This document shows, in pieces, positions 36,237 to 44,658 of a stretch of 53,557 nt of DNA. A model generated the notes under the pieces. The model was not told the DNA's origin. It saw nothing but the letters and a program-made list of their open reading frames with translations, and did no database searches. Position 1 is the stretch's first letter, and each line of letters starts with the position of its first letter. Origin of the DNA: Streptomyces scabichelini (GTDB lineage: Bacteria; Actinomycetota; Actinomycetes; Streptomycetales; Streptomycetaceae); assembly GCF_011045015.1 (NCBI RefSeq), contig NZ_JAAKZY010000054.1, positions 1 to 53,557 on the forward strand. Reading direction: 5' to 3'. The position numbers and the translations under genes were made by a program.

Positions 36237-36553
36237 GCCGCCGTTCCCTCCTGGGCCGCCTGGTGGACGTATACGACGCCGTCGTCGACGGTGACGCTGT
36301 GGGTGCGGACGGCGCGGCGCGCGGGGAGGCACGTCGGCTGGCCGGTGCGGAGATCGAATGAGGCGGCGTGGAGCGGGCATTCGACCAGACAGCCCTCCAG
36401 CCAGCCCTCGGAGAGGGAGGCGTCCTGGTGGGTGCAGGTGTCATCGATGGCGTACAACTCGCCGTCGGCATTGAACACGGCGATGGGCGGCGCCGTGTCG
36501 ATACGGACGGACTCGCCCTCGGGGAGGTCATCAAGGCGGCAGACGGGAATCAC
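36233..36553 (-). CDS. Rieske-type ferredoxin
   Basis: 106-residue [2Fe-2S] ferredoxin. Ligands are in CTHQDASLSEG and CPLHAASFD, the C-x-H and C-x2-H pairs. It shuttles electrons from the reductase encoded next to a terminal oxygenase. Start GTG 36553 has GAGAGGGGGG upstream. It is first in a two-gene operon whose promoter region carries the 31-bp element shared with the mscR promoter, linking it to the betaine demethylation genes. Confidence 0.92.
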   Translation of the reverse strand: MIPVCRLDDLPEGESVRIDTAPPIAVFNADGELYAIDDTCTHQDASLSEGWLEGCLVECPLHAASFDLRTGQPTCLPARRAVRTHSVTVDDGVVYVHQAAQEGTAA

Positions 36554-36655
36554 GGGCCCCCCTCTCGGTCCAGGACCCTCGGTCCGGGACTGTCAGGTCC
36601 GGTCTGGTCCGGGACCTACGCCGGTCTCGGACTCTTCGGTAACATGATGTTTCGT

Positions 36656-36686
36656 ATGGCGCACGAGGGAGCGCTATGCGCAACAG
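36656..36686 (+). promoter_or_regulatory. 31-bp element, copy 1 (candidate operator of the second IclR regulator)
   Basis: ATGGCGCA, 12 bp, then ATGCGCAACAG. The same layout occurs at 37767-37797. The GCGCA cores are 19 bp apart in both. It overlaps the predicted -10 and start of the ferredoxin operon (minus strand). Confidence 0.7.
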
Positions 36687-36714
36687 AATCCGCGCGGGAT
36701 GCCCTTCGCGTCAA
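36685..36714 (-). promoter_or_regulatory. Putative promoter of the ferredoxin/reductase operon
   Basis: On the minus strand TTGACG (36714-36709), 18-bp spacer, GATTCT (36690-36685). The 31-bp element begins inside the -10 and extends downstream, as expected for repression. Confidence 0.5.
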
Positions 36715-36768
36715 GAGCTTCCCGCAGATGCGGTCCAATCAGGGCCGCAAGGTGGTGAGAGTTGACTT

Positions 36769-37587
36769 ATGACCCGCACGCAAAAGCAGGCTGACCGTAC
36801 CGAGGAGACACCGGAGAAGCAGAGCAGGGGCGCCGGGAGCGCCGTCCAGTCGGTGGACCGCGCGGTGAGCGTGCTGGAGATCCTCGCCCGGCTCGGCGAG
36901 GCGGGCGTCACCGAGATCGCCGACGAGCTGGAGGTGCACAAGTCCACCGCCTTCCGGCTCCTCGGTGTGCTGGAGAACCGCGGCCTGGTGGCCCAGGCCA
37001 AGGACCGCGGGAAGTACTACCTGGGTGCGGGCGTACTCCGCCTGGCGGGGGCGGCGGCAGTGCGTCTGGACATCTCCCAGGAGGGCGCGCCCGTCTGCCG
37101 TGAGCTCGCGGACGAGCTGGGTGAGACCGTCAACATCGCGGTCCACGACGACGATTCGGCCGTCAACATCATGCAGGCCCGCGGCGCCGCGTCCGTGACC
37201 GCGCAGAACTGGCTGGGCCGGCGCACGCCGCTGCACGCCACGTCCAGCGGCAAGGTGCTGCTGGCCCACCTGCCGCCGACGCTGCGCGAAGGTCTGCTGG
37301 CCAGATCGCTGCCACGGTTCACGGAGCGCACCATCACCGGCACGGTAGCGCTGCGCGCCGAGCTGGAGACCGTCGTCGAGCAGGGGTACTCGATCGCGGT
37401 CGAGGAACTGGAGCTGGGCCTGGCCGCGGCGGCCGCTCCGGTGCGCGCGCACGACGGCAAGGTGATCGGCGCGCTCAGCGTCTCCGGGCCGGTGTACCGG
37501 CTCGACGCGGACCGCCTGCCGGAGCTCGCCAAGCGCACGGAGGAGGCCGCGACCGACCTGTCGCGCCGGATGGGATACGGCTTCTGA
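36769..37587 (+). CDS. IclR-family regulator of betaine demethylation genes (proposed)
   Basis: 272 residues: N-terminal winged helix-turn-helix (about 25-90; AVQSVDRAVSVLEILARLGE, EIADELEVHKSTAFRLLGVLE) and a C-terminal IclR ligand domain (HATSSGKVLLAHLPP, QGYSIAVEELELGL). ATG 36769 follows GGTGGTGAG. It lies between the minus-strand ferredoxin/reductase operon and the plus-strand mscR-to-betB genes. Both flanking promoters carry the 31-bp element, which I propose as its binding site. Effector unknown; glycine betaine or a demethylation intermediate is likely. A clear hairpin follows at 37636. Confidence 0.9.
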   Translation: MTRTQKQADRTEETPEKQSRGAGSAVQSVDRAVSVLEILARLGEAGVTEIADELEVHKSTAFRLLGVLENRGLVAQAKDRGKYYLGAGVLRLAGAAAVRLDISQEGAPVCRELADELGETVNIAVHDDDSAVNIMQARGAASVTAQNWLGRRTPLHATSSGKVLLAHLPPTLREGLLARSLPRFTERTITGTVALRAELETVVEQGYSIAVEELELGLAAAAAPVRAHDGKVIGALSVSGPVYRLDADRLPELAKRTEEAATDLSRRMGYGF

Positions 37588-37635
37588 CGGAACGCGGACC
37601 GGGGCGCGAGCCGGACGCGAGGCGAACACGAAGCT

Positions 37636-37669
37636 GAGCGCGGGGTCAGGGAAACCTGACCCCGCGCTC
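37636..37669. terminator. Strong hairpin after the second iclR gene
   Basis: Perfect 15-bp stem GAGCGCGGGGTCAGG (37636-37650) / complement (37655-37669) with a GAAA tetraloop. Confidence 0.85.
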
Positions 37670-37729
37670 CTGTGTGTCGGCCAGATTTCGTGTGGCCGAT
37701 TTCATTTGCCCAGGGTTAACCCGCACCCC

Positions 37730-37759
37730 TTGACGACTCCTCGACGGCGTTCTCACTAT
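37730..37759 (+). promoter_or_regulatory. Putative promoter of the mscR operon
   Basis: TTGACG (37730-37735), 18-bp spacer, CACTAT (37754-37759). Transcription would start near 37766, at the edge of the 31-bp element. Confidence 0.6.
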
Positions 37760-37766
37760 GTCTCCC

Positions 37767-37797
37767 ATAGCGCAACCCATCGTGCATTGCGCAACAG
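37767..37797 (+). promoter_or_regulatory. 31-bp element, copy 2 (candidate operator of the second IclR regulator)
   Basis: ATAGCGCA, 12 bp, then TTGCGCAACAG, matching copy 1 at 36656 in both half-sites and spacing. It lies just downstream of the predicted mscR promoter and immediately before its ribosome site AGGAG (37801). Confidence 0.7.
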
Positions 37798-37812
37798 CAG
37801 AGGAGCTTGGTC

Positions 37813-38898
37813 GTGCCACACGAGGTCCGTGCCGTAGTCGCTGTCAAAAAGGGCGCACCCGTCGAGGTGCAGACAATCGTGGTACCCGATCCCGGGCCGG
37901 GTGAGGTGCTCGTCTCCGTACAGGCCTGCGGTGTCTGCCACACGGATCTGCACTATCGGGAGGGCGCCATCAACGACGACTTCCCGTTCCTCCTGGGTCA
38001 TGAGGCGGCCGGCACGATCGAGGCCGTCGGCGACGGCGTCACCGACCTCGCACCGGGCGACTATGTGGTGCTCGCCTGGCGTGCGCCCTGCGGCACGTGC
38101 CGTTCCTGTCGCCGCGGCCGCCCCTGGTACTGCTTCGACTCGCGCAATGCCACCCAGCCGATGACACTCCTCGACGGCACCCCGCTCAGCAACGCGCTCG
38201 GCATCGGCGCCTTCGCGGAGAAGACCCTGGTCGCGGCCGGACAGGCGGTGAAGATCAACCCGGCGGCCCGTCCCGAGGCCGCGGGCCTGATCGGCTGCGG
38301 TGTGATGGCCGGCTATGGCGCGGCCGTGAACACCGGCAACGTCGGCCGCGGTGACACGGTCGCTGTCATCGGCTGCGGCGGCGTCGGCAACGCCGCGATC
38401 GCAGGCGCGTGCCTGAACGGGGCCATGAAGGTCATCGCCGTCGACATCGACGCCAAGAAGCTCGACCAGGCGGAGAAGTTCGGCGCCACCCACACCGTCA
38501 ACTCCCGCGGCACGGACCCCGTCGAGGCTGTCCGCGCACTCACCGGCGGCTTCGGCGTCGACATCGCCATCGACGCGGTCGGCCGCCCGGAGACGTACAA
38601 ACAGGCCTTCTACATGCGCGACCACGCGGGCACGCTGGTCCAGGTCGGTGTCCCCGACCCCGAGATGAGGATCGACCTTCCGCTCATCGACCTGTTCTCC
38701 CGCGGCGGTGCCATCAAGTCGTCCTGGTACGGCGACTGTCTGCCGAGCCGCGACTTCCCGTTCCTCATCGACCAGTACCTGTACGGCCAGCTGGACCTCA
38801 ACGCGTTCGTCAGCGAGACCATCGCCCTCGAGGAGGTCGAGGAGGCGTTCGCGAAGATGCACCGCGGCGAGGTGCTCCGCTCGGTGGTGGTTCTGTGA
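37813..38898 (+). CDS. mscR: S-(hydroxymethyl)mycothiol dehydrogenase (mycothiol-dependent formaldehyde dehydrogenase)
   Basis: Zinc alcohol dehydrogenase that oxidises the mycothiol-formaldehyde adduct with NAD (EC 1.1.1.306). 361 residues: catalytic zinc GVCHTDLHY and GHEAAG, structural zinc cysteines in CGTCRSCRRGRPWYCF, cofactor site GCGGVGNAAIAG. The RGRPWYCFDSRNATQ segment and LGIGAFAEKTLVAAGQ are typical of the mycothiol enzyme. GTG 37813 is seven bases after AGGAG; the TTG at 37807 is too close. Formaldehyde should come from the Rieske oxygenase and sarcosine oxidase encoded downstream. It overlaps the next gene by 4 bp (GTGA). Confidence 0.93.
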   Translation: MPHEVRAVVAVKKGAPVEVQTIVVPDPGPGEVLVSVQACGVCHTDLHYREGAINDDFPFLLGHEAAGTIEAVGDGVTDLAPGDYVVLAWRAPCGTCRSCRRGRPWYCFDSRNATQPMTLLDGTPLSNALGIGAFAEKTLVAAGQAVKINPAARPEAAGLIGCGVMAGYGAAVNTGNVGRGDTVAVIGCGGVGNAAIAGACLNGAMKVIAVDIDAKKLDQAEKFGATHTVNSRGTDPVEAVRALTGGFGVDIAIDAVGRPETYKQAFYMRDHAGTLVQVGVPDPEMRIDLPLIDLFSRGGAIKSSWYGDCLPSRDFPFLIDQYLYGQLDLNAFVSETIALEEVEEAFAKMHRGEVLRSVVVL

Positions 38899-39521
38899 CC
38901 GCCCGGGGCACGGTCCGCGTCGAACGCGTCGTCACCTCCGGCACGTTCAGCCTCGACGGCCAGACCTTCGACGTCGACAACAACGTATGGCTGGTCGGCG
39001 ACGACGAAGAGGTACTGATCGTCGACGCCGCCCATGACGCCCGTACGATCCACGAGGCCGTCGCGGGACGCCATGTCACCGCCATCGTGTGCACCCACGC
39101 GCACGACGACCACATCGACGCGGCGGCCGAGCTTTCCGTCCTGACCGGCGCTCCCGTGCTCCTCCATCCCGACGACAACGAGTTGTGGTCGTTCACGCAC
39201 CCCGCCCGCAAGCCGGACGGCGAGCTCAGCGACGGGCGGACTCTGGGCGTCGCCGGGATCGAGCTCCAAGTGATCCACACCCCTGGCCACACATGGGGCA
39301 GTTGCTCGCTCCACGCCCCGTTCCTCGACGCGGTCTTCACCGGGGACACCCTCTTCCACGGTGGTCCGGGCGCCACCGGCCGCTCCTACTCCGACCGGCC
39401 CACCATCGAGGCCTCGATCCGCAATCGGCTGCTCACCCTGTCCGGCGACACGGTCGTCCACACCGGTCATGGCGAGGACACGACCATCGCCTCCGAGCGC
39501 CCCAACGTCCCCGCCCCGTAA
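38895..39521 (+). CDS. MBL-fold hydrolase partner of MscR (S-formylmycothiol hydrolase proposed)
   Basis: 208-residue metallo-beta-lactamase-fold protein with THAHDDHIDAA as the metal motif, further ligands in HTPGHTWGS and FTGDTLF, and a late HTGHGE. Genes of this type directly follow mscR in many actinobacteria and are presumed to hydrolyse S-formylmycothiol to formate and mycothiol, completing formaldehyde detoxification. That role is inferred from context. Start GTG 38895 overlaps the mscR stop. Confidence 0.87.
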   Translation: MTARGTVRVERVVTSGTFSLDGQTFDVDNNVWLVGDDEEVLIVDAAHDARTIHEAVAGRHVTAIVCTHAHDDHIDAAAELSVLTGAPVLLHPDDNELWSFTHPARKPDGELSDGRTLGVAGIELQVIHTPGHTWGSCSLHAPFLDAVFTGDTLFHGGPGATGRSYSDRPTIEASIRNRLLTLSGDTVVHTGHGEDTTIASERPNVPAP

Positions 39522-39526
39522 CGGCC

Positions 39527-39566
39527 CGCTTCAAGCGATTGCCTTGAGCGCTCGCCTCAAGCGCTT
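39527..39566. repeat. Cluster of short inverted repeats between MBL and dimethylglycine oxidase genes
   Basis: CGCTTCAAGCG (39527-39537), CTTGAG-N7-CTCAAG (39543-39561) and AAGCGCTT (39559-39566) are stacked directly after the MBL stop. It may be an internal terminator or processing site, or a second operator. It shares no clear match with the 31-bp element. Confidence 0.5.
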
Positions 39567-39661
39567 CCCCTAAGCGTGCCCCACAAACGAACGTCCCCGT
39601 CCCACCAGCGCATTCACTCGCCCCACGACGCCACCGCGACGGCACCACGACAAGGAGGGGC

Positions 39662-42109
39662 ATGTCCAGCACGCCCAAAACCAACCCCCGCGTGGTCATC
39701 GTGGGCGCCGGCATCGTCGGCTGCTCCCTGGCCGACGAGCTGACCGCCCGCGGCTGGACCGACGTCACCGTCCTCGAACAGGGGCCGCTGCCCGCGCCCG
39801 GCGGCTCCACCTCGCACGCCCCAGGCCTGGTCTTCCAGACGAACCCGTCCAAGACCCTCACGGCGCTCGCCCGGTACACCGTCGAGAAGTTCAACTCCCT
39901 TGAGGTGGACGGCGTCTCCTGCTTCAACCCGGTCGGCGGACTGGAACTCGCCACCACCCCCGAGCGCCTGGCCGACCTGCACCGCAAGGCCGGTTACGCC
40001 GCGGCCTGGGGCATCCGCGGCGAGATCGTGAGCGCCGCCCGCTGCAAGGAACTCTGGCCCCTCATCGACGAATCGACCGTCCTCGGCGGCTTCCACACCC
40101 CCGACGACGGGCTGGCGCGCGCCCTGCTCGCGGCCCGCGCCCAGATGGAAAGGGCCCAGCAGCGCGGAGCCCGCTTCCTGGACCGGCACACCGTGACCGG
40201 CATCGAGAAGGACGACGGCCGAGTCACGGCCGTCGTCACCGACCAGGGCACCTTCCCCGCCGACCACGTCGTGTCCGCCGCCGGTTTCTGGGGTCCGGTC
40301 ATCGGCCGCATGGCCGGAATCGACGTACCGCTGCTGCCCCTCGCCCACCAGTACGCGAAGACCAAGCCCCTGCCCCAACTCGGCGAAGCAACCGAGGAGG
40401 CCTCGAAGCCCATCCTCCGCTTCCAGGACCGCGACCTCTACTTCCGCGAGCACACCGACCGCATCGGCATCGGCAGTTACGCCCACAAGCCGCTCCCCGT
40501 CGACCCGTTCGCGATCCTGCCGTACGACGAGGCACGCGCGAACGCCATGGAGATGCCGTCCTCGTACCCCTTCACCGAGGACGACTGGGCCCCGAGCTGG
40601 GACGACTGCCGCCTGCTGATCCCGGCGCTGCGCGAGACCGAGGTCGAGGAAGGCTTCAACGGCGTCTTCTCCTTCACTCCCGACGGCATGCCGGTCCTCG
40701 GCGAGTCGCTCGCGCTGAGGGGCTTCTGGCTGGCCGAGGCCGTCTGGGTGACGCACTCCGCGGGCGTCGCGAAGGCGGTGGCCGAGTGGATGGTCGACGG
40801 TCGCCCGTCCCTGGACCTCCACGAATGCGACCTCACCCGCTTCGAGGACGTCCAGCGCTCCCCCTCGTACGTGAAGGACCGCGGCTCGCAGCAGTTCGTC
40901 GAGGTGTACGACATCCTCCACCCGCTTCAGCCGATGGAGCAGCCGCGCCCCTTGAGGGTCAGCCCCTTCTACGCTCGCCAACAGGCCCTCGGCGCCCGCT
41001 TCCTGGAAGGCGGCGGCTGGGAGCGCCCGCACTGGTACGAGGCGAACGCCCCGCTCGTCGACGGCCTCGACCTGCCCGAACGCGACGCCTGGTCGGCCCG
41101 CTACTGGTCGCCCATCGCGGCGGCCGAGGCGAGGGCCACGCGCGAGAAGGTCGCCCTGTACGACATGACACCGCTGCGTCGCCTCGAAGTGACCGGCCCC
41201 GGAGCCCTCGACTTCCTGCACGGCATGACCAGCAACAACCTCCGCAAGAAGCCCGGCGCGGTCACGTACACCCTGCTCCTGGGCGACGACGGCGGCATCC
41301 GTTCCGACCTCACGGTCGCGCGCCTGGGCCCCGACCGCTTCCAGGTGGGCGCCAACTCCCCCGCCGATCTCGACTGGCTGACCCGGCACGCCCCTGACGG
41401 CGTACACATCCGGGACATCACGTCCGGCACCTGCTGCATCGGCGTCTGGGGTCCGCTCGCCCGCGACCTCGTCCAGCCGCTGACCCGCGACGACTTCTCG
41501 CACGAGGGCTTCGGCTACTTCCGCGCGAAGGAGACGTACATCGGGCATGTCCCGGTCACCGCCATGCGGCTGAGCTATGTCGGTGAGCTGGGCTGGGAGT
41601 TGTACACGACCGCCGACCTGGGCCTCCGCCTCTGGGACACGCTGTGGGAGGCGGGTCAGGCGCACGGCGTGATCGCTGCCGGGCGCTCGGCCTTCAACTC
41701 CCTTCGTCTGGAGAAGGGTTACCGCGCCTGGGGCGTCGACATGACGGATGAGCACGATCCGTACGAGGCGGGTGTGGGCTTCGCGGTCCGCATGGACAAG
41801 GGGGACTTCCTCGGCCAGGAGGCACTCCAGGACCGCGAACAGCCGACCCGCAGGCTCACCCCCCTTCTCCTCGACGACCCCGCGTCGGTCGTCCTCGGCA
41901 AGGAGCCCGTCCACGTCGACGGCTCCCCCGCGGGCTATGTGACCAGCGCCTCGTACGGATACACGCTCGGCCGCTGCGTCGCGTACGCCTGGCTGCCGGT
42001 ACTCCCCTCCGGCACGGGCGTGCACATCGAGTACTTCGGCGAGAAGGTCCCCGCGACCGTCGCCGACGAGCCGCTCTTCGACCCGAAGATGACGCGCATC
42101 CGCCGTTGA
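39662..42109 (+). CDS. Dimethylglycine oxidase (FAD and folate domains)
   Basis: Oxidative demethylation of N,N-dimethylglycine to sarcosine with H2O2, ideally passing the methylene group to tetrahydrofolate (EC 1.5.3.10). 815 residues, close to the 830 of the Arthrobacter enzyme, which I recall as very similar throughout. FAD domain: VVIVGAGIVGCSLADEL, GGSTSHAPGLVFQTNPSKT, AEAVWVTHSAGVAKA. C-terminal aminomethyltransferase-like folate domain (about 430-815): YDMTPLRRLEVTGPGALDFL, TAMRLSYVGELGWELY, SLRLEKGYRAWGVDMT. ATG 39662 has AAGGAGGGG upstream. It is followed after 37 bp by the sarcosine oxidase. Sarcosine dehydrogenase is the main alternative. Confidence 0.92.
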   Translation: MSSTPKTNPRVVIVGAGIVGCSLADELTARGWTDVTVLEQGPLPAPGGSTSHAPGLVFQTNPSKTLTALARYTVEKFNSLEVDGVSCFNPVGGLELATTPERLADLHRKAGYAAAWGIRGEIVSAARCKELWPLIDESTVLGGFHTPDDGLARALLAARAQMERAQQRGARFLDRHTVTGIEKDDGRVTAVVTDQGTFPADHVVSAAGFWGPVIGRMAGIDVPLLPLAHQYAKTKPLPQLGEATEEASKPILRFQDRDLYFREHTDRIGIGSYAHKPLPVDPFAILPYDEARANAMEMPSSYPFTEDDWAPSWDDCRLLIPALRETEVEEGFNGVFSFTPDGMPVLGESLALRGFWLAEAVWVTHSAGVAKAVAEWMVDGRPSLDLHECDLTRFEDVQRSPSYVKDRGSQQFVEVYDILHPLQPMEQPRPLRVSPFYARQQALGARFLEGGGWERPHWYEANAPLVDGLDLPERDAWSARYWSPIAAAEARATREKVALYDMTPLRRLEVTGPGALDFLHGMTSNNLRKKPGAVTYTLLLGDDGGIRSDLTVARLGPDRFQVGANSPADLDWLTRHAPDGVHIRDITSGTCCIGVWGPLARDLVQPLTRDDFSHEGFGYFRAKETYIGHVPVTAMRLSYVGELGWELYTTADLGLRLWDTLWEAGQAHGVIAAGRSAFNSLRLEKGYRAWGVDMTDEHDPYEAGVGFAVRMDKGDFLGQEALQDREQPTRRLTPLLLDDPASVVLGKEPVHVDGSPAGYVTSASYGYTLGRCVAYAWLPVLPSGTGVHIEYFGEKVPATVADEPLFDPKMTRIRR

Positions 42110-42146
42110 GAGCCCGATCGAGCAATCAGAGACCGAGGAGGGCACC

Positions 42147-43301
42147 ATGGCCCCGACGTACGACGTCATCGTGATCGGCCTGGGCGGTATGGGCAGCGCC
42201 GCCGCCCACCATCTGTCCGCGCGCGGCGCCCGCGTGCTCGGCCTGGAGAAGTTCGGCCCGGTCCACAACCGCGGCTCAAGCCACGGCGGTTCGCGGATCA
42301 CCCGGCAGTCCTACTTCGAGGACCCGGCATACGTACCGCTGCTGCTGCGCGCGTACGAGCTGTACGAAGAGGTCGAGCGGGCCACCGGCCGGAACATCGC
42401 GACGCTCTGCGGCGGCGTGATGGTCGGCCGCCCCGACTCGCTGACCGTCTCCGGCTCACTGCGCTCGGCCACTCAGTGGGATCTGCCCCACGAGATGCTG
42501 GACGCCCGCGAAATACGCCGTCGCTTTCCGACCCTCAACCCGGACGACGACGAGGTTGCGCTCTACGAGCCGAAGGCCGGCCTGGTCCGCCCCGAGAACA
42601 TGGTCGCGGCCCATCTTCAGCTCGCCACCCGGCAGGGCGCCGAGATGCACTTCGAGGAGCCGATGACGCGCTGGGAGCCGTACAAGGAAGGCGTACGCGT
42701 CCACACGGCCGAAAACACGTATACCGCCGACCAGTTGGTGATCTGCCCGGGGGCGTGGGCGCCGCAGCTGCTCACCGATGTCGGGGTGCCTTTCACCATC
42801 GAGCGGCAGGTCATGTACTGGTTCCAGCCGGCCGGCGGCGTCCGGCCCTTCGTGCCGGAGAACCACCCCATCTACATCTGGGAGGACGCGGCCGGAGTCC
42901 AGGTCTACGGCTTCCCCTCCATCGACGGCCCGGAGCTGGGCGCCAAGGTCGCCTTCTTCCGCAAGGGTGTCGAGTGCACCCCGGAAACCATCGACCGGAC
43001 GGTGCACGAGGACGAGATCCAGGCCATGGCGGATCACATGTCCCGCTGCATCCCCGACCTGCCCGGCACCTTCCTCAAGGCCGCCACCTGCATGTACTCC
43101 AACACCCCTGACGAGCACTTCGTCATCGCGCGCCACCCCGCACATCCGGAGTCCGTGACCGTTGCCTGCGGTTTCTCCGGGCACGGCTTCAAGTTCGTGC
43201 CGGTCGTCGGCGAGATCCTCGCCGATCTGGCCCTGAAGGGCACGACCGACCACCCGATCGGCCTGTTCGACCCCCGCCGCCTCGCCGCCGCGCCCGCCTG
43301 A
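42147..43301 (+). CDS. soxA: Monomeric sarcosine oxidase
   Basis: Oxidises sarcosine to glycine, formaldehyde and H2O2 (EC 1.5.3.1). 384 residues with the MSOX layout: FAD site YDVIVIGLGGMGSAAAHHL, GSSHGGSRITR, and the covalent-flavin cysteine Cys315 in KAATCMYSNTPDEHF, at the same number as in the Bacillus enzyme. The C-terminal SGHGFKFVPVVGEILADL is typical. Start ATG 42147 has GAGGAGGG upstream. Only 11 bp separate it from the Rieske oxygenase gene. N-methyltryptophan oxidase is the nearest alternative, but the neighbours favour sarcosine. Confidence 0.92.
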   Translation: MAPTYDVIVIGLGGMGSAAAHHLSARGARVLGLEKFGPVHNRGSSHGGSRITRQSYFEDPAYVPLLLRAYELYEEVERATGRNIATLCGGVMVGRPDSLTVSGSLRSATQWDLPHEMLDAREIRRRFPTLNPDDDEVALYEPKAGLVRPENMVAAHLQLATRQGAEMHFEEPMTRWEPYKEGVRVHTAENTYTADQLVICPGAWAPQLLTDVGVPFTIERQVMYWFQPAGGVRPFVPENHPIYIWEDAAGVQVYGFPSIDGPELGAKVAFFRKGVECTPETIDRTVHEDEIQAMADHMSRCIPDLPGTFLKAATCMYSNTPDEHFVIARHPAHPESVTVACGFSGHGFKFVPVVGEILADLALKGTTDHPIGLFDPRRLAAAPA

Positions 43302-43312
43302 GGAGTACCCAC

Positions 43313-44521
43313 GTGACGACGACACCGCTTTCTCCCACCGCCCCCGCCCAGCGTTCCGCGGACCCGATCTCGCCGAGCCTGGTGGCCACCCTGCCGGGCC
43401 ACTACTACACCGCCCCGGAGATCTTCCGGCAGGAGCAGGAACGCGTCTTCGAGGCGATGTGGTTCTGCGCCGTCCGGTCCACCGACCTGGAGAAGCCCGG
43501 CGCCTTCCGCACCGTGCAGATCGGCCGCGAGAGCGTCCTGATCACCCGCTCCCGCACCGGGGAGCTGCGCGCCTTCCTCAACATCTGCCGGCACCGGGGT
43601 GCCCGGCTGTGCACCGAGGAGTCGGGCGAGGTGCGGCGCAACCTTCAGTGCCCGTATCACGCCTGGACGTACGACCTCGACGGCAAGCTCGTGGCCGCGC
43701 CCAACCTGACGCGGATGCCCGACGTCGACCGCACCACGTACGGCCTGGTCAAGGTGGCCCTGCGCGAGTGGCTCGGCTACGCCTGGGTGTGTCTGGCGGA
43801 CGAGCCCCCCTCCTTCGAGGAGACGGTCGTCGGCGCCGCGATCGAGCGGCTCGGCGACGTCGCGTCCATCGAGCGGTATCGCACCGAGGGCCTGGCCCTG
43901 GGCAAGCGCGTCACCTACGACGTGAAGGCCAACTGGAAGCTGATCGTCGAGAACTTCATGGAGTGCTACCACTGCGCGACGATCCACCCCGAACTCACCG
44001 AGGTGCTCCCCGAGTTCGCCGACGGCTACGCCGCCCAGTACTTCGTGGGCCACGGAGCCGAGTTCGGTGACGAGGTCCAGGGCTTCACGGTCGACGGCTC
44101 AGAGGGCTTCGCGCGGCTCGACGGCATCGCCGACGACCAGGACCGCCGCTACTACGCGATTACGGTTCGGCCACAGGTCTTCATCAATCTGGTACCCGAT
44201 CACGTGATCATGCACCGAATGTTCCCGATGGCGGAGGACCGCACCGTCGTCGAATGTGACTGGCTGTACGCCCCCGAGGTCGTCGAGTCCGGCACAGATG
44301 TATCCAAATCCGTCGAACTGTTTCATCGTGTTAACGTTCAGGACTTCGACGCTTGCGAACGTACTCAGCCTGCCATGAGCTCGCGGGCCTACCGCTCCGG
44401 TGGCGTGCTGGTGCCCACTGAGCACCACATCAGCGCGTTCCACCACTGGCTGACACAGCGACTCAAGGCTGAGGACAACCAGGAGAGCCCAGAGAACACG
44501 GAAGACCCCATGCTCATGTGA
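43313..44521 (+). CDS. gbcA: Glycine betaine monooxygenase, Rieske oxygenase component
   Basis: Non-haem iron oxygenase removing one methyl from glycine betaine to give dimethylglycine and formaldehyde. 402 residues. Rieske centre (about 80-125): CRHRGARLC and CPYHAW. Mononuclear iron site: NFMECYHCATIHPEL, the E-x-x-H-x4-H pattern. Start GTG 43313 follows GAGGAG after the sarcosine oxidase stop. Electrons would come from the ferredoxin and reductase at 35.0-36.6 kb. Near the 3' end (44296-44374) many codons end in A or T (AAA, TTT, CAT, CGT, GTT), unlike the rest of the gene. Stachydrine- or carnitine-type Rieske oxygenases are alternatives, but the two following demethylases support betaine. 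Confidence 0.9.
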   Translation: MTTTPLSPTAPAQRSADPISPSLVATLPGHYYTAPEIFRQEQERVFEAMWFCAVRSTDLEKPGAFRTVQIGRESVLITRSRTGELRAFLNICRHRGARLCTEESGEVRRNLQCPYHAWTYDLDGKLVAAPNLTRMPDVDRTTYGLVKVALREWLGYAWVCLADEPPSFEETVVGAAIERLGDVASIERYRTEGLALGKRVTYDVKANWKLIVENFMECYHCATIHPELTEVLPEFADGYAAQYFVGHGAEFGDEVQGFTVDGSEGFARLDGIADDQDRRYYAITVRPQVFINLVPDHVIMHRMFPMAEDRTVVECDWLYAPEVVESGTDVSKSVELFHRVNVQDFDACERTQPAMSSRAYRSGGVLVPTEHHISAFHHWLTQRLKAEDNQESPENTEDPMLM

Positions 44522-44658
44522 GCTGCGCCATAACCTGTCCTGATCGTGAAGGGCTTGAAAAGTCACGGGCAGGTGCCCCACCCCATGTCGCCGAGCACCC
44601 GGCGGCGTCATCGGGCCGGGTACCCTCCCGGCAAGCACGACGAGGAACAGGAACCGAA

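Noticed and set aside
39614..42301. Minus-strand 895-codon frame opposite dimethylglycine oxidase
   Set aside because: Antisense to a gene with complete family similarity; no ribosome site or domain.
44327..44334. TTA in GTGTTAAC as a possible bldA-dependent leucine codon in the Rieske gene
   Set aside because: In the reading frame the bases are GTT AAC, so no TTA codon is used.
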